Below are positions 7,199-16,240 of a stretch of 64,000 bases of DNA, in pieces. A program made the position numbers and the translations under genes. Under the pieces are notes generated by a model. The model did not search any database and was not told the DNA's origin. It worked only from the letters and a program-made list of their open reading frames with translations. The stretch comes from F23-B02 sp963625685 (GTDB lineage Bacteria > Bacillota > Clostridia > Oscillospirales > Oscillospiraceae): assembly GCA_963625685.1 (NCBI GenBank), contig CAVFTR010000002.1, positions 116,938 to 180,937 of the forward strand, read 5' to 3'. The first letter of the stretch is position 1. Every line of letters starts with the position of its first letter.

Positions 7199-8962
7199 AT
7201 GGAGGAAAAGAAAAGATCGTGGGTGAGCTGGCTGCTCGAGTGGTCGGCCCCGCAGAAGACCCTGTATCTGCGGAGCGTGCTGCTCGCCGCGGCCAACGTT
7301 GTTTTGAAGATAATTCCGTATTTTCTGATAGCGGATATCGTGCGCCTGCTTCTCGGCGGAGAAACGGAGCTTTCCGCGTATCTGACAAAGACGGCGCTTA
7401 TCGCCCTGTCGTTTATCGCCGCCGAGCTTCTTCATTCCGCGTCCACGACACTGTCGCATAAGGCGACCTTCGCGGTCCTTTCCGATATCCGAAAAATGTG
7501 CTGCGACAAGCTGGCAAGGGTATCCCTGGGCTATGTCAAGGACACGCCCTCCGGAAGCTTCAAGAATATAATGGTCGAGCGCATCGACAGCATCGAGACG
7601 ACGCTCGCGCACATCGTGCCGGAGTTCACCTCGAATCTCCTGGCGCCGCTGATCATTCTCGTCTATTTCTTCACGCTCGACTGGCGGCTCGCGCTTTGGT
7701 CCCTGCTCCCGATCGCCATAGGCTTTGCGTCCTACGGCGGAATGATGATCAACTACAAGCCGAACTTTGAAAGGACCGTAAGGGCCACAAAGGAGCTCAA
7801 TGACGCGGCGGTCGAATACATCGACGGCATCGAGGTCATAAAGGCCTTCGGCAGGACGGAGAGCTCCTACGCCAAGTTCACGTCGGCGGCGAAGGAATAT
7901 GCAGGCTCCTTTATAAACTGGATGAGAAGCTGCTCTGTTTTCCACGGGCTTGCAATGACCGTAACGCCGTACACCCTGCTCACGGTGCTGCCCTTCGGCG
8001 CGCATTATGTCGCAGCCGGAACGCTTTCGCTCTCCGACTTTATCCTCTGCGTCATTTTGTCTCTCGGCATCGTGGGGCCCCTTATCACCGTCATGTCCTA
8101 TACGGACGATCTGGGCAAGATAGACGTTATCGTCGGCGAGGTCGCGGGCATACTCGGACAGCCCGGGCTTGAGCGCCCGCCGGAGAGCGAGGCTGCTCCC
8201 AAGGACAATTCCGTCGTGCTCGAAAACGTGCGCTTTGCCTATCACGACAAGGAGGTGCTGCACGGTATAGATATGGAGCTGAAGGCCGGCAGCGTGAACG
8301 CCGTCGTCGGCCCCTCCGGCAGCGGCAAATCGACGATAGCAAAGCTGATAGCCTCCTTCTGGGACGTGTCCTCCGGCAGCATAAGGATAGGCGGAGCGGA
8401 CATCAGGCAGCTGTCCCTTGAGGAATATAACGGAAAGATCGCCTATGTCGCGCAGGATAACTACCTGTTTAACGAAACGGTCATGGAAAACATCCGCCAC
8501 GGCAGGCCAAACGCCACGGATGAGGAGGTCGTCGAGGTCACGAAGAAGAGCGGCTGCTATGAATTTATCATGCAGCTGGAAAACGGCTTCGAAACCATTG
8601 TCGGCGGTGCGGGCGGCCATCTGTCCGGCGGCGAGCGGCAGAGGATATCCATTGCGAGGGCCATGCTCAAGGACGCGCCAATCGTCATCCTCGACGAGGC
8701 GACGGCCTACACAGACCCCGAAAACGAGGCCGTTGTGCAAGGCTCCATCGCAAGGCTCGTTGCGGGAAAGACGCTTATCGTCATTGCGCACAGGCTGTCC
8801 ACCGTGAAGGACAGCGACTGCATTTTTGTCGTGGAGGACGGACAGATCGCGGGCAGCGGAACGCATGAGGAGCTTCTGAGCTCCTGCCCGCTTTACAGAC
8901 AGATGTGGCAGGCGCATATCTCCGCGAGGGACACGGCAAAGGAGGATGAGGAGAATGTTTGA
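7199..8962 (+). CDS. ABC transporter, fused permease-ATPase half (exporter type), first of a pair
   Basis: A 587-residue type-IV (exporter-fold) half transporter. Residues about 20-310 hold the six-helix permease domain, and residues about 340-580 the nucleotide-binding domain. Walker A is GPSGSGKST (about 370), the signature LSGGERQR (about 475) and Walker B IVILDEAT (about 495). The AAAGGAG at 7182-7188 points to ATG 7199. The stop overlaps the start of the second half-transporter by 8 bases, so the two are translationally coupled and likely heterodimerise. Because an ECF importer follows directly, the pair may act on the same nutrient rather than on drugs. Confidence 0.94.
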   Translation: MEEKKRSWVSWLLEWSAPQKTLYLRSVLLAAANVVLKIIPYFLIADIVRLLLGGETELSAYLTKTALIALSFIAAELLHSASTTLSHKATFAVLSDIRKMCCDKLARVSLGYVKDTPSGSFKNIMVERIDSIETTLAHIVPEFTSNLLAPLIILVYFFTLDWRLALWSLLPIAIGFASYGGMMINYKPNFERTVRATKELNDAAVEYIDGIEVIKAFGRTESSYAKFTSAAKEYAGSFINWMRSCSVFHGLAMTVTPYTLLTVLPFGAHYVAAGTLSLSDFILCVILSLGIVGPLITVMSYTDDLGKIDVIVGEVAGILGQPGLERPPESEAAPKDNSVVLENVRFAYHDKEVLHGIDMELKAGSVNAVVGPSGSGKSTIAKLIASFWDVSSGSIRIGGADIRQLSLEEYNGKIAYVAQDNYLFNETVMENIRHGRPNATDEEVVEVTKKSGCYEFIMQLENGFETIVGGAGGHLSGGERQRISIARAMLKDAPIVILDEATAYTDPENEAVVQGSIARLVAGKTLIVIAHRLSTVKDSDCIFVVEDGQIAGSGTHEELLSSCPLYRQMWQAHISARDTAKEDEENV

Positions 8963-10688
8963 GGTGCTGTCAAAGTTCTTCCGCTTCTGCGGAAGGGAAA
9001 ACGGCAATAAATTCAAGCTTTCCATGCTGCTCGGGCTTATAGAGGCGCTCGCCTCCGCAATGAAGATACCCGCCGTCATGTACATTCTGATAGGCCTCAT
9101 GAGCGGAGAGCCGATGGGGAAATATATCCGGGGCTCGCTTATCATCATGGCGGCGGCCATCGCTGCCGGCGTGCTGTGCAAGAGATTTTCCACAATGCTT
9201 CAGACTGTGGGAGGATACAATGCCGCGGCCTTTGCAAGGATCAAGATAGCAGAGCGCCTGCGCTATCTGCCCATGGGCTATTTTAACTCCAACAGCATCG
9301 GCGAGATATCCTCCGTCACTACCAACACCATGGAGGCTCTCGGCGACGTAGCCACCCGCGTGGTCATGCTCACGACTCAGGGGATACTGGAGACCTCGAT
9401 GATCGTTCTCATGATAGCCTGCTTTGACTGGCGCATCGGCCTGATCGCCGCCGCTGGCGTGCTGGTTTTCTTCCTGATAAACTCCAGGATGCAGAAGGCG
9501 GGCAGAAATATCTCCGAGGACAAGGTCACCTGCGATACGGAGCTGGTCAATCAGATCATGGAGTACATTCAGGGCATCGCGGAGGTCAAGTCCTATAATC
9601 TCCTCGGCAGGCAGGCGAAAAAGCTCAACGACGCGAACAGAGCCTGCGCGGAGGTCAACACGAAAATGGAGCTGACCTTTATACCGTACCACTTTTTCCA
9701 GACGGCGGTCACCAAGCTCACGGGCGCCGTCATCGTCGCGTGCAGCGCGTATTTCTTCATGAGCGGCACGATGAGCGCGGTCTACGCCGTCGGCATGAGC
9801 ATCGCCGCGTTTATGCTGTACGCAAGCCTCGAGAGCGCGGGAAGCTATTCCTCGCTCCTGCATACCGTCAGCGTCTGCGTGGATAAGGCAAACGCCATTC
9901 TTGAGCTGGACACGATGGATACCGACGGCAGGGACATAGAGCCCGAAAGCCACGATATCGAGCTCAGGCACGTCTCCTTTTCCTATGATAAGCGAAAGAT
10001 CATCGACGATGTGTCCCTGTCTGTTCCGCAGAAGACGACGACCGCGATCGTCGGCCCCTCGGGCGGCGGCAAATCGACGCTCTGCAATCTGATAGCGAGA
10101 TTCTGGGACGTCGATGCGGGCGAGATCACGCTCGGCGGCGTGAACGTCAAGGACTACAGCATGAACAGCCTCATGGAAAACTTCGCGTTCGTGTTCCAGT
10201 CGGTGTATCTTTTCGCCGATACGATAGAAAACAACATCAAATTCGGCCGTCAGGACGCGAGCCGCGAGGAGGTCGTCGAGGCGGCGAAAAAGGCCTGCTG
10301 CCACGATTTTATAATGAAGCTGCCCGAGGGCTACGATACCGTGATCGGCGAGGGCGGCGCGAGCCTTTCCGGCGGCGAGAGGCAGCGCATATCCATCGCA
10401 AGAGCCATCATGAAGGACGCGCCGGTCATCATTCTCGACGAGGCGACCGCCAATGTTGACCCCGAGAACGAAAAGGAGCTTGTCGACGCCGTGGAGGCGC
10501 TGACAAAGGAGAAAACGATCATCATGATCGCCCACCGCCTGAAAACGGTGCGGCACGCGGATCAGATCGCGGTCGTGGACAGGGGCCGCATCGTGCAGCT
10601 GGGAACACACGAGCAGCTCATGACGCAGGAGGGCATCTACAGGCGCTTTGTCGACGCCAGAACGCAGGCCGTCAGCTGGAAGCTGTAA
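8955..10688 (+). CDS. ABC transporter, fused permease-ATPase half (exporter type), second of a pair
   Basis: A 577-residue partner of the preceding gene. The permease spans roughly residues 15-310. The ATPase shows Walker A GPSGGGKST (about 366), signature LSGGERQR (about 472) and Walker B VIILDEAT (about 492), followed by an H-loop in IAHRLKTV. An ATG at 8946 lies directly against the AAGGAGG site, so the ATG at 8955 with proper spacing is chosen; this gives an 8-bp overlap with the upstream stop. Both subunits keep full catalytic motifs, with no obvious degenerate site as seen in many heterodimeric exporters. Confidence 0.94.
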   Translation: MFEVLSKFFRFCGRENGNKFKLSMLLGLIEALASAMKIPAVMYILIGLMSGEPMGKYIRGSLIIMAAAIAAGVLCKRFSTMLQTVGGYNAAAFARIKIAERLRYLPMGYFNSNSIGEISSVTTNTMEALGDVATRVVMLTTQGILETSMIVLMIACFDWRIGLIAAAGVLVFFLINSRMQKAGRNISEDKVTCDTELVNQIMEYIQGIAEVKSYNLLGRQAKKLNDANRACAEVNTKMELTFIPYHFFQTAVTKLTGAVIVACSAYFFMSGTMSAVYAVGMSIAAFMLYASLESAGSYSSLLHTVSVCVDKANAILELDTMDTDGRDIEPESHDIELRHVSFSYDKRKIIDDVSLSVPQKTTTAIVGPSGGGKSTLCNLIARFWDVDAGEITLGGVNVKDYSMNSLMENFAFVFQSVYLFADTIENNIKFGRQDASREEVVEAAKKACCHDFIMKLPEGYDTVIGEGGASLSGGERQRISIARAIMKDAPVIILDEATANVDPENEKELVDAVEALTKEKTIIMIAHRLKTVRHADQIAVVDRGRIVQLGTHEQLMTQEGIYRRFVDARTQAVSWKL

Positions 10689-10713
10689 TAATTTCAAATA
10701 AAGGAGCACCAAC

Positions 10714-11301
10714 ATGAATACAAATCAGAAGCTCAAGGGAAAAGATCTGATAAACATCGGAATTTACGCAGCGATATTCTGCGTCATCGTAACAGCCATC
10801 GCCATGCTCGGATTTATACCGATCATGCTGCCGATGCTCTGCGTCCTCGTGCCCATACTCGGCGGCATCCCGTACATGCTGTTTCTGACCAAGGTGGATA
10901 AATTCGGCATGATCACGATCTTTTCCGTGATCGTCGGACTCTTCCTCTGGGTCACCGGAATGGGCTATTGGCCGACGATCTTCGGCGCCGTCTGCGGCTT
11001 GCTCACCGACCTTATCGCGAAGTCCGGAAACTATAAGAGTAGCAGGAAGGACATCCTTGGCTGCGGCGTTTTCAACATCGCGGTTTTCGGGAATTTCGTA
11101 CCTCTTTTCACCAATATCGACGCATATTTCAGCACCCGGCAGAGCTTCGGCGAGGAGTACGTCTCGACGCTGACCGGCATCTTCTCCAATACCTGGCTCA
11201 TCCCCGCGATGATCGCCTCCTGCGTGGTTTGCGGCTGGATAGGGGGCTTTCTCGGCAAGGCGCTGCTGAAAAAGCATTTTGAGAAGGCGGGCATCGCATA
11301 A
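10714..11301 (+). CDS. ECF transporter S component, MptD/Trep_Strep-like family
   Basis: A 195-residue hydrophobic protein with about six membrane helices, the substrate-binding subunit of an energy-coupling-factor importer. The start IGIYAAIFCVIVTAIAMLGF, the glycine-rich middle (GGIPYMLFLTKVDKFGM) and the basic tail fit the MptD-type S components often found beside exporter-like ABC pairs. AAAGGAG lies 7 bases before ATG 10714. It overlaps the T-component gene by one base and thus belongs to the same operon. The substrate is not established. Haem or another iron-linked compound is one inference, from what I recall of the streptococcal siaD-H gene order. Confidence 0.82.
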   Translation: MNTNQKLKGKDLINIGIYAAIFCVIVTAIAMLGFIPIMLPMLCVLVPILGGIPYMLFLTKVDKFGMITIFSVIVGLFLWVTGMGYWPTIFGAVCGLLTDLIAKSGNYKSSRKDILGCGVFNIAVFGNFVPLFTNIDAYFSTRQSFGEEYVSTLTGIFSNTWLIPAMIASCVVCGWIGGFLGKALLKKHFEKAGIA

Positions 11302-12014
11302 TGACGCGCTGCGCTGTCAAATTTGACCCCAGAACGAAGCTCCTGCTCGTGCTGACGATGGCGATCTTCGTCCTGGGCGGCGCAGGGGGAGATATATTCG
11401 ACCGCTACATGCCGCTTTTCTGTCTGCTCCCCTTTGTCCTGTTCGCTCTTGCCGGCCGCTGGAAAAGGGCCGCCGGCTACATACTGCTGTACGCCGCTTT
11501 TTATGGCCTTTCGGTATATGCGCTGCCATATGCTCCGGGCCTTGCCGGCTTTCTGCTGCTGGCCTTCTGCGGTATCATGACGAGATTCCTGCCGGGCATT
11601 ATGGCAGGAGCGTATCTGACGGAGACGACCACCGTAAGCGAGTTTTCGGCGGCCATGGGCAGGATGCACGTTTCCGACAGGCTGACGATCCCGCTGCTGG
11701 CGATGTTTCGCTTCTTCCCGACCATCGCCGACGAGTTTCACTCCATAAACGACGCCATGAGGATGCGCGATATACGCTTCGGCGGGAAAAACGTATCGAA
11801 GATGCTCGAATACAGGCTCGTCCCGCTCCTCGTCTGCTCGGCAAAGATAGGAGAAGAGCTCAACGCCGCCGCCATTACCAGGGGGCTCGGCGGCGATGTG
11901 AAGCGGACGAACCTGTGCCGTATCGGATTTAAGGCATGGGACTATCCTGTCATCCTGATATGCCTTGCTCCCTATGTGATATGGCTCGGCTGTCTGCTGT
12001 GGAGGACGCTATGA
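11301..12014 (+). CDS. ECF transporter T component (CbiQ/EcfT family)
   Basis: A 237-residue transmembrane coupling protein linking the S component to the ATPases. It has about five helices and the cytoplasmic coupling region. NDAMRMRD and AAAITRGLGG correspond to the two Ala-Arg-Gly type motifs that insert into the ATPase grooves; the first is degenerate (MRD rather than ARG). Start and stop overlap both neighbours (TAATG at 11301, ATGA at 12011), typical of a tightly coupled operon. Confidence 0.88.
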   Translation: MTRCAVKFDPRTKLLLVLTMAIFVLGGAGGDIFDRYMPLFCLLPFVLFALAGRWKRAAGYILLYAAFYGLSVYALPYAPGLAGFLLLAFCGIMTRFLPGIMAGAYLTETTTVSEFSAAMGRMHVSDRLTIPLLAMFRFFPTIADEFHSINDAMRMRDIRFGGKNVSKMLEYRLVPLLVCSAKIGEELNAAAITRGLGGDVKRTNLCRIGFKAWDYPVILICLAPYVIWLGCLLWRTL

Positions 12015-13438
12015 TCCGATTAGAGCACGTTTGTTTTAAATACGGCAATTCCGACAGCGGCGCATTGGAGGATGTATCGCTTTCGGTGCGTAAGGGCGAG
12101 TGCGTCCTGCTCTGCGGCAGCTCCGGCTGCGGCAAAACGACGATAAGCCGCCTCGTAAACGGACTCATTCCGCATTTTTACGAGGGAGAATGTACGGGAG
12201 CCGTCTCGGTATGCGGCATGGATGTCCGCACGCAGGAGCTCTATACAATATCCAAAAGGGTCGGCAGCGTTTTTCAGAATCCGAGGAGCCAGTTTTTCTG
12301 CCTTGACACGACGAGCGAGCTCGCCTTCGGCTGTGAAAATCTCGGCCTTGACGCGGAGGAGATATCGGGCCGCGTGAGCCGGGCGGTAAAGGAGCTCGAG
12401 CTGGAGCCTCTTGCCGGCAGGGATATCTTCAGACTGTCCGGCGGCGAAAAGCAGAGGATCGCCTGCGGAAGCATATCCGCAATGAGTCCCGATATCTTCG
12501 TGCTGGACGAGCCAACGTCAAATCTCGACGCAGGCTCCATCGAAAGACTGAAGGCTGTCCTTTCGCTCTGGAAAAGCCGGGGCAAGACGATCCTGATCGC
12601 AGAGCACAGACTGTATTGGCTGAAGGAGCTCTGCGACAGGGTCGTGTACCTCGACGGCGGCAGGATAGCGCTGGATATCCCGATGGATACGTTAAGGAGA
12701 GCCTCCGGGCAAAGACTGCGGGAGCTGGGCCTTCGCACCCTGCTTGCGCCGGATGAGACAGGCGCCGGCGCAGCGCCGTATTCCGCAAAGGCTACGGACA
12801 TGCTGCTCAGGAATTATCGCTTCGGGTATGACAAAAGGCCGGTGCTTCAATTTGACGATATGCCGCTGCCGAAAAACGAGATAGTCGCTGTCACGGGCCA
12901 AAACGGAGCCGGAAAATCCACCTTCGTCCGCTGCCTCTGCGGACTTGAAAAGAAATTCAGGGGCAGGACGGTCATAGACGGCAAGGCCTGTACGCCCAAG
13001 GAGATGCTCCGCAGATGCTATCTCGTCATGCAGGACGTGGATCATCAGCTGTTCTGCGAATCCGTCCTGGACGAGGTCCTTCTCGGCGCGGCGGATTACG
13101 GCGGGAGCACAAAGGAAGGAGCGAGGCGCTTAATGGAAAAGCTCGGCGTGTGGGAGCTCCGTGACAGGCATCCCATGGCCCTGTCGGGCGGGCAGAAGCA
13201 GCGCGTCGCCATTTGCTCGGCCGTTCTCGCGGGGAAAGACATTCTGGCTTTTGACGAGCCGACAAGCGGCCTGGATCATCGTCATATGGAAGGCACGGCA
13301 GAGCTTTTCAAGGAGCTTCGCGGCATGGGGAAAAGCATATTCATTATCACCCACGACAATGAGCTCATCGAAAGCTGCTGCACCTGCGAGCTCCGCATAG
13401 CCGGAGGAAGAGCCTGCTTGTATGCGCGCAGCATATAA
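12011..13438 (+). CDS. Double ABC ATPase of the ECF transporter (EcfA-EcfA' fusion)
   Basis: A 475-residue protein with two complete ATPase domains. Domain 1 shows Walker A GSSGCGKTT (about 36), signature LSGGEKQR (about 142) and Walker B IFVLDEPT (about 165). Domain 2 shows Walker A GQNGAGKST (about 296), signature LSGGQKQR (about 391) and Walker B ILAFDEPT (about 413). It therefore supplies both ATPase halves of the ECF module. An upstream in-frame extension exists, but the GGAGG before ATG 12011 and the ATGA overlap with the T gene fix the start. It is the last gene before the bidirectional terminator. Confidence 0.93.
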   Translation: MIRLEHVCFKYGNSDSGALEDVSLSVRKGECVLLCGSSGCGKTTISRLVNGLIPHFYEGECTGAVSVCGMDVRTQELYTISKRVGSVFQNPRSQFFCLDTTSELAFGCENLGLDAEEISGRVSRAVKELELEPLAGRDIFRLSGGEKQRIACGSISAMSPDIFVLDEPTSNLDAGSIERLKAVLSLWKSRGKTILIAEHRLYWLKELCDRVVYLDGGRIALDIPMDTLRRASGQRLRELGLRTLLAPDETGAGAAPYSAKATDMLLRNYRFGYDKRPVLQFDDMPLPKNEIVAVTGQNGAGKSTFVRCLCGLEKKFRGRTVIDGKACTPKEMLRRCYLVMQDVDHQLFCESVLDEVLLGAADYGGSTKEGARRLMEKLGVWELRDRHPMALSGGQKQRVAICSAVLAGKDILAFDEPTSGLDHRHMEGTAELFKELRGMGKSIFIITHDNELIESCCTCELRIAGGRACLYARSI

Positions 13439-13449
13439 AAAGATAATAA

Positions 13450-13487
13450 AAAACGGCAGTCCATTCGATCGTGGACTGCCGTTTTTA
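13450..13487. terminator. Bidirectional terminator between ECF operon and tRNA-Leu
   Basis: ACGGCAGTCCA and TGGACTGCCGT form a perfect stem, with A-runs and T-runs on both sides. It ends the plus-strand operon and also lies directly behind the minus-strand tRNA. Confidence 0.9.
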
Positions 13488-13571
13488 TGGTGCGGGTAAC
13501 AGGGGTCGAACCTGCACGCCGTAGGCACGAGAACCTAAATCTCGCATGTCTGCCAATTCCATCATACCCGC
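13488..13571 (-). tRNA. tRNA-Leu (anticodon TAG)
   Basis: Read on the minus strand, the 84-nt gene starts GCGGGTATGATGGAATTGGC and ends with an encoded CCA. The anticodon stem CGAGA/TCTCG encloses loop TTTAGGT, giving anticodon TAG. A long variable arm typical of class II leucine tRNA, the T-loop TTCGACC and acceptor pairing GCGGGTA/TACCCGC are all present. Confidence 0.95.
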
Positions 13572-13690
13572 AGATAACGGTATAATAGCACAGGCCCTGT
13601 TTTTTTGTCAATTAAATTAAAAATGAGTGTTGACTATTGAAAATAAAGTAATTAGAATAAGCTGATACATCTTTTGAAGAAGGCCGGAAA

Positions 13691-14401
13691 ATGATTGCTG
13701 CGATAGTTAACGCGCTGGGCATCCTCGTGGGAGGAACGCTCGGAACGCTGCTGAGAACAAAGATAAATCACAAGCTCGTCGACTGCCTCATGACAGCCAT
13801 GGGGCTCGTCGTGGTATCGGTCGGCGTGCAGGGCATCGTCGGCTCGACGAACACCATGTGCCTGGTGCTGTGCCTGGCAATCGGCGCGATCATCGGACAG
13901 GCGCTGAAGATAGACGAATTCATAGACGGCATGGGCGTGAGAGTCGCAAAGCTTTTCGAGGGCAAAAAATTCGCCGAGGGCAGATTTGCCGACGGCGTGA
14001 TAAGCGCCTCTGTCATGTTCACCGTCGGCGCCATGGCGATAATGGGCTCGCTCGACGCAGGGCTGCGCGGCAGCTACAGCGTGCTGTATACAAAGACCGT
14101 CATCGACGGAGTGGCGGCGGCCGCGATGTCCGCGGCTATGGGCATCGGCGTCGTGCTCTCGCTCGTGCCGGTGCTTATCTGGGAGGGCACGCTCACGCTG
14201 CTCGCCGGAGCTCTGGCGCCGTTTCTGAGCGCCGAGGTCATAGGCGAGATGAGCGCCGTGGGCGGCGCGATATTCATCGGCATGGGCTTTAACATGATCG
14301 GAATAACCGAGCGCAAGGTGAACGTTCCGAACCTCCTGCCGGCCATAATCATGCCGGTAATATACGTTCCGCTGGCAAACTGGATAGGAGGGCTCGTCTG
14401 A
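13691..14401 (+). CDS. DUF554 (YdfK-like) membrane protein
   Basis: A 236-residue integral membrane protein with about six or seven helices. The N-terminus (IVNALGILVGGTLGTLLRTK) and the glycine-rich segments (GAMAIMGSLDAGLRG, VGGAIFIGMGFNMIG) are characteristic of DUF554, whose transport substrate is unknown. It ends in TGATG, sharing one base with the start of the EamA transporter, so the two are co-translated. A weak AAGAAGG site precedes ATG 13691. Confidence 0.88.
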   Translation: MIAAIVNALGILVGGTLGTLLRTKINHKLVDCLMTAMGLVVVSVGVQGIVGSTNTMCLVLCLAIGAIIGQALKIDEFIDGMGVRVAKLFEGKKFAEGRFADGVISASVMFTVGAMAIMGSLDAGLRGSYSVLYTKTVIDGVAAAAMSAAMGIGVVLSLVPVLIWEGTLTLLAGALAPFLSAEVIGEMSAVGGAIFIGMGFNMIGITERKVNVPNLLPAIIMPVIYVPLANWIGGLV

Positions 14402-15282
14402 TGAAAAGCAACAAATACATCGCCTGCGTACTGCTCGCGGGCTCGCTGTGGGGCTTCATGGGCTTTTTCCGCCGCACGCTCGACGCGATGGGCGTTTCGG
14501 CCATAAGCTGCATATCGATAAGATGCCTGTTTGCCTCCGTCCTCTTCGGACTCGTTATCCTGGTCACCGACCGTTCGGCGTTCAGGCTGCGCCTGAAGGA
14601 CGCGTGGATATTCGTCGGCAGCGGCGTCGTCGCGCTGCTCGTATTCGGCGTATGCTATTTCAAGGCCATGGACTACATGAGCCTTTCGGCAGCGGCGATA
14701 CTGCTGTATACGGCGCCCTGCTTTGTCATCCTGTTTTCCGCGCTGCTGTTCAAAGAAAAGCTCACGGCGCAGAAGCTTATTGCGATGCTGCTCGCCTTTG
14801 CAGGCTGCTGCCTTGTCTCCGGCGTCGGCGGCGGCACGAGGATAACGCCCATAGGCCTCCTGCTTGGCCTCACCTCCGGCGTGTGCTACGCGCTGTACAG
14901 CATCTTCGGCCGCTTCGCGCTCAACCGCGGATATTCGAGCCTGACGATAAATTTTTACGCCTGCCTGCTCGCCTTCGCCGGCGCGACTGCGATAGGCGGC
15001 ACAGAGTATCTGGGCATTATAACGAGCAGCGCTCCGAGCTTCGGCTTCGCCTTTGCGACCGGGCTTGTAACCTGCTTTCTGCCGTATCTTCTGTACACGC
15101 ACGGCCTTGAGGGACTTGAAAACGGCAAGGCGTCCATAACGGCCTCAATAGAGCCGGTCGTTGCGACGGTGGTCGGCGTCGTTATCTACAACGAGGCGCT
15201 CACGCCGATGAGCGCCGCCGGTATCGTCCTCGTCCTTTCTGCCATCGTTCTGCTGAACGCAAAAAAACAACGCGCTGCATGA
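14401..15282 (+). CDS. EamA/DMT-superfamily transporter
   Basis: A 293-residue protein with ten predicted helices arranged as two EamA repeats. Repeat one opens ACVLLAGSLWGFMGFFRRTL and ends near AGCCLVSGVGGG. Repeat two runs from LLLGLTSGVCYALYSIFGRF to AAGIVLVLSAIVLLNA. Members export metabolites, often amino acids or nucleotide-sugars; the substrate cannot be assigned here. The gene overlaps DUF554 by one base and ends at a palindromic terminator. Confidence 0.92.
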   Translation: MKSNKYIACVLLAGSLWGFMGFFRRTLDAMGVSAISCISIRCLFASVLFGLVILVTDRSAFRLRLKDAWIFVGSGVVALLVFGVCYFKAMDYMSLSAAAILLYTAPCFVILFSALLFKEKLTAQKLIAMLLAFAGCCLVSGVGGGTRITPIGLLLGLTSGVCYALYSIFGRFALNRGYSSLTINFYACLLAFAGATAIGGTEYLGIITSSAPSFGFAFATGLVTCFLPYLLYTHGLEGLENGKASITASIEPVVATVVGVVIYNEALTPMSAAGIVLVLSAIVLLNAKKQRAA

Positions 15283-15283
15283 A

Positions 15284-15314
15284 AAGACTCAGGTCATATG
15301 ACCTGAGCTTTTTT
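15284..15314. terminator. Terminator between EamA and WYL genes
   Basis: CTCAGGTCAT-ATGACCTGAG (15288-15307) is a perfect palindrome followed by CTTTTTT. It is flanked by AAAA on the other side, so it can serve both converging genes. Confidence 0.85.
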
Positions 15315-15320
15315 CACATA

Positions 15321-16115
15321 TCAGTACGCCGCGAGCTGGGCGAGAAGACAGCTTTTATATTCGCCGCATGCGCGCTCCGGCGATACTATGCGAACGCGCC
15401 CGCCGAGACGGAACAGCCAGTTGAAAAGCTCGGGGCTCAGCTCGGTGCTGACCTCGGCCTTCATGAGCCCCGACGGCTCGCTGCTTATGGCGACAGACTG
15501 CCCGAACTGCGACAGAACGCTGCCGAGCGCGGCGGCCTCAAAGCTGAGCGTCACCCTCTCGCTCGCGCTAAGGCACAGCTCAAAGCCGCGCGCCGTGTAC
15601 TGTGCGGCGCCGCTGCCGCTCGGCGGCGGATCGGCGGGCTCGTCTATGGCGCGGGCGGAGGCTATTTTTGAAAACGGCAGCAGCACGACGCGGCGGTGCG
15701 CCGGACTGAAGCACGCGGCGTGATAGCCGCTCTCGTTTCGCAGCACCGCGTACGGACTGACTGTGTACTCGCTGCCCCCGCAGAGCACAGCGACGAGCTT
15801 TGTCCTGCCGCGTATCGCATCGGCTATGCCGCCGGATATCTCCGGACGCACGGATGCAGGCGGCGGCGAGCTGCCGCCGGAGCTGTCAATGTAATAATGC
15901 TCGCCCGTCGGAAGCGTGACGCTGCGCACGTCAAAGCCGCAGTCGCGCAGCAGCGCGATATCGTTTTTGAGCGTAGTGCGCGTTGTGTACATGCCCTGCT
16001 TTTCAAGGCGGCGCAGTATGCACGCCGCGCGCAGAGGCTCATCCCGCGACGATTCGTTTGAAAGCAGCTCTATAAGCTTGAGTATCCTCATTTGTGCGCC
16101 TGCGCTGCGCTGCAT
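15321..16115 (-). CDS. WYL-domain transcriptional regulator
   Basis: A regulator of about 264 residues. The N-terminal third looks like a winged HTH (MRILKLIELLSNES, then TTRTTLKNDIALLRDCGF). The middle carries a WYL-type ligand domain (TVSPYAVLRNESGYHAACFS, then VVLLPFSKIASA), followed by a C-terminal extension. A GTG at 16124 overlaps the AGGGGG site; the ATG at 16115 is 8 bases from it and is preferred. WYL regulators respond to nucleic-acid-related or other small ligands. Nothing nearby indicates defence genes, so a housekeeping role is more likely. Confidence 0.82.
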   Translation of the reverse strand: MQRSAGAQMRILKLIELLSNESSRDEPLRAACILRRLEKQGMYTTRTTLKNDIALLRDCGFDVRSVTLPTGEHYYIDSSGGSSPPPASVRPEISGGIADAIRGRTKLVAVLCGGSEYTVSPYAVLRNESGYHAACFSPAHRRVVLLPFSKIASARAIDEPADPPPSGSGAAQYTARGFELCLSASERVTLSFEAAALGSVLSQFGQSVAISSEPSGLMKAEVSTELSPELFNWLFRLGGRVRIVSPERACGEYKSCLLAQLAAY

Positions 16116-16194
16116 ATCCTTCACCCCCTGTCAATGCTATAATACTCCGCCTTCTTCAAATCATCCTCACGCCATTCTCAAAAGTGCGTGAATG

Positions 16195-16226
16195 TAAAAA
16201 CAGACTGCGTAACAACGCAGTCTGTT
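16195..16226 (-). terminator. Terminator after the LxxG-repeat membrane protein
   Basis: A 12-bp stem (AACAGACTGCGT with ACGCAGTCTGTT, 16199-16226) has a four-base loop and a T-run on the minus strand. Confidence 0.88.
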
Positions 16227-16240
16227 TTGTCATTTAGCTG

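Noticed and set aside
7199..10688. ABC pair as a plain multidrug exporter
   Set aside because: Not excluded, but the tight operon with a complete ECF importer makes a shared nutrient role more likely, so no drug-resistance name was given.
7181..10715. Long minus-strand open frames opposite the two ABC transporter genes (670 and 581 codons)
   Set aside because: They are mirror frames of GC-rich coding DNA; no ribosome site, no recognisable domain, while the plus strand shows complete ABC motifs.
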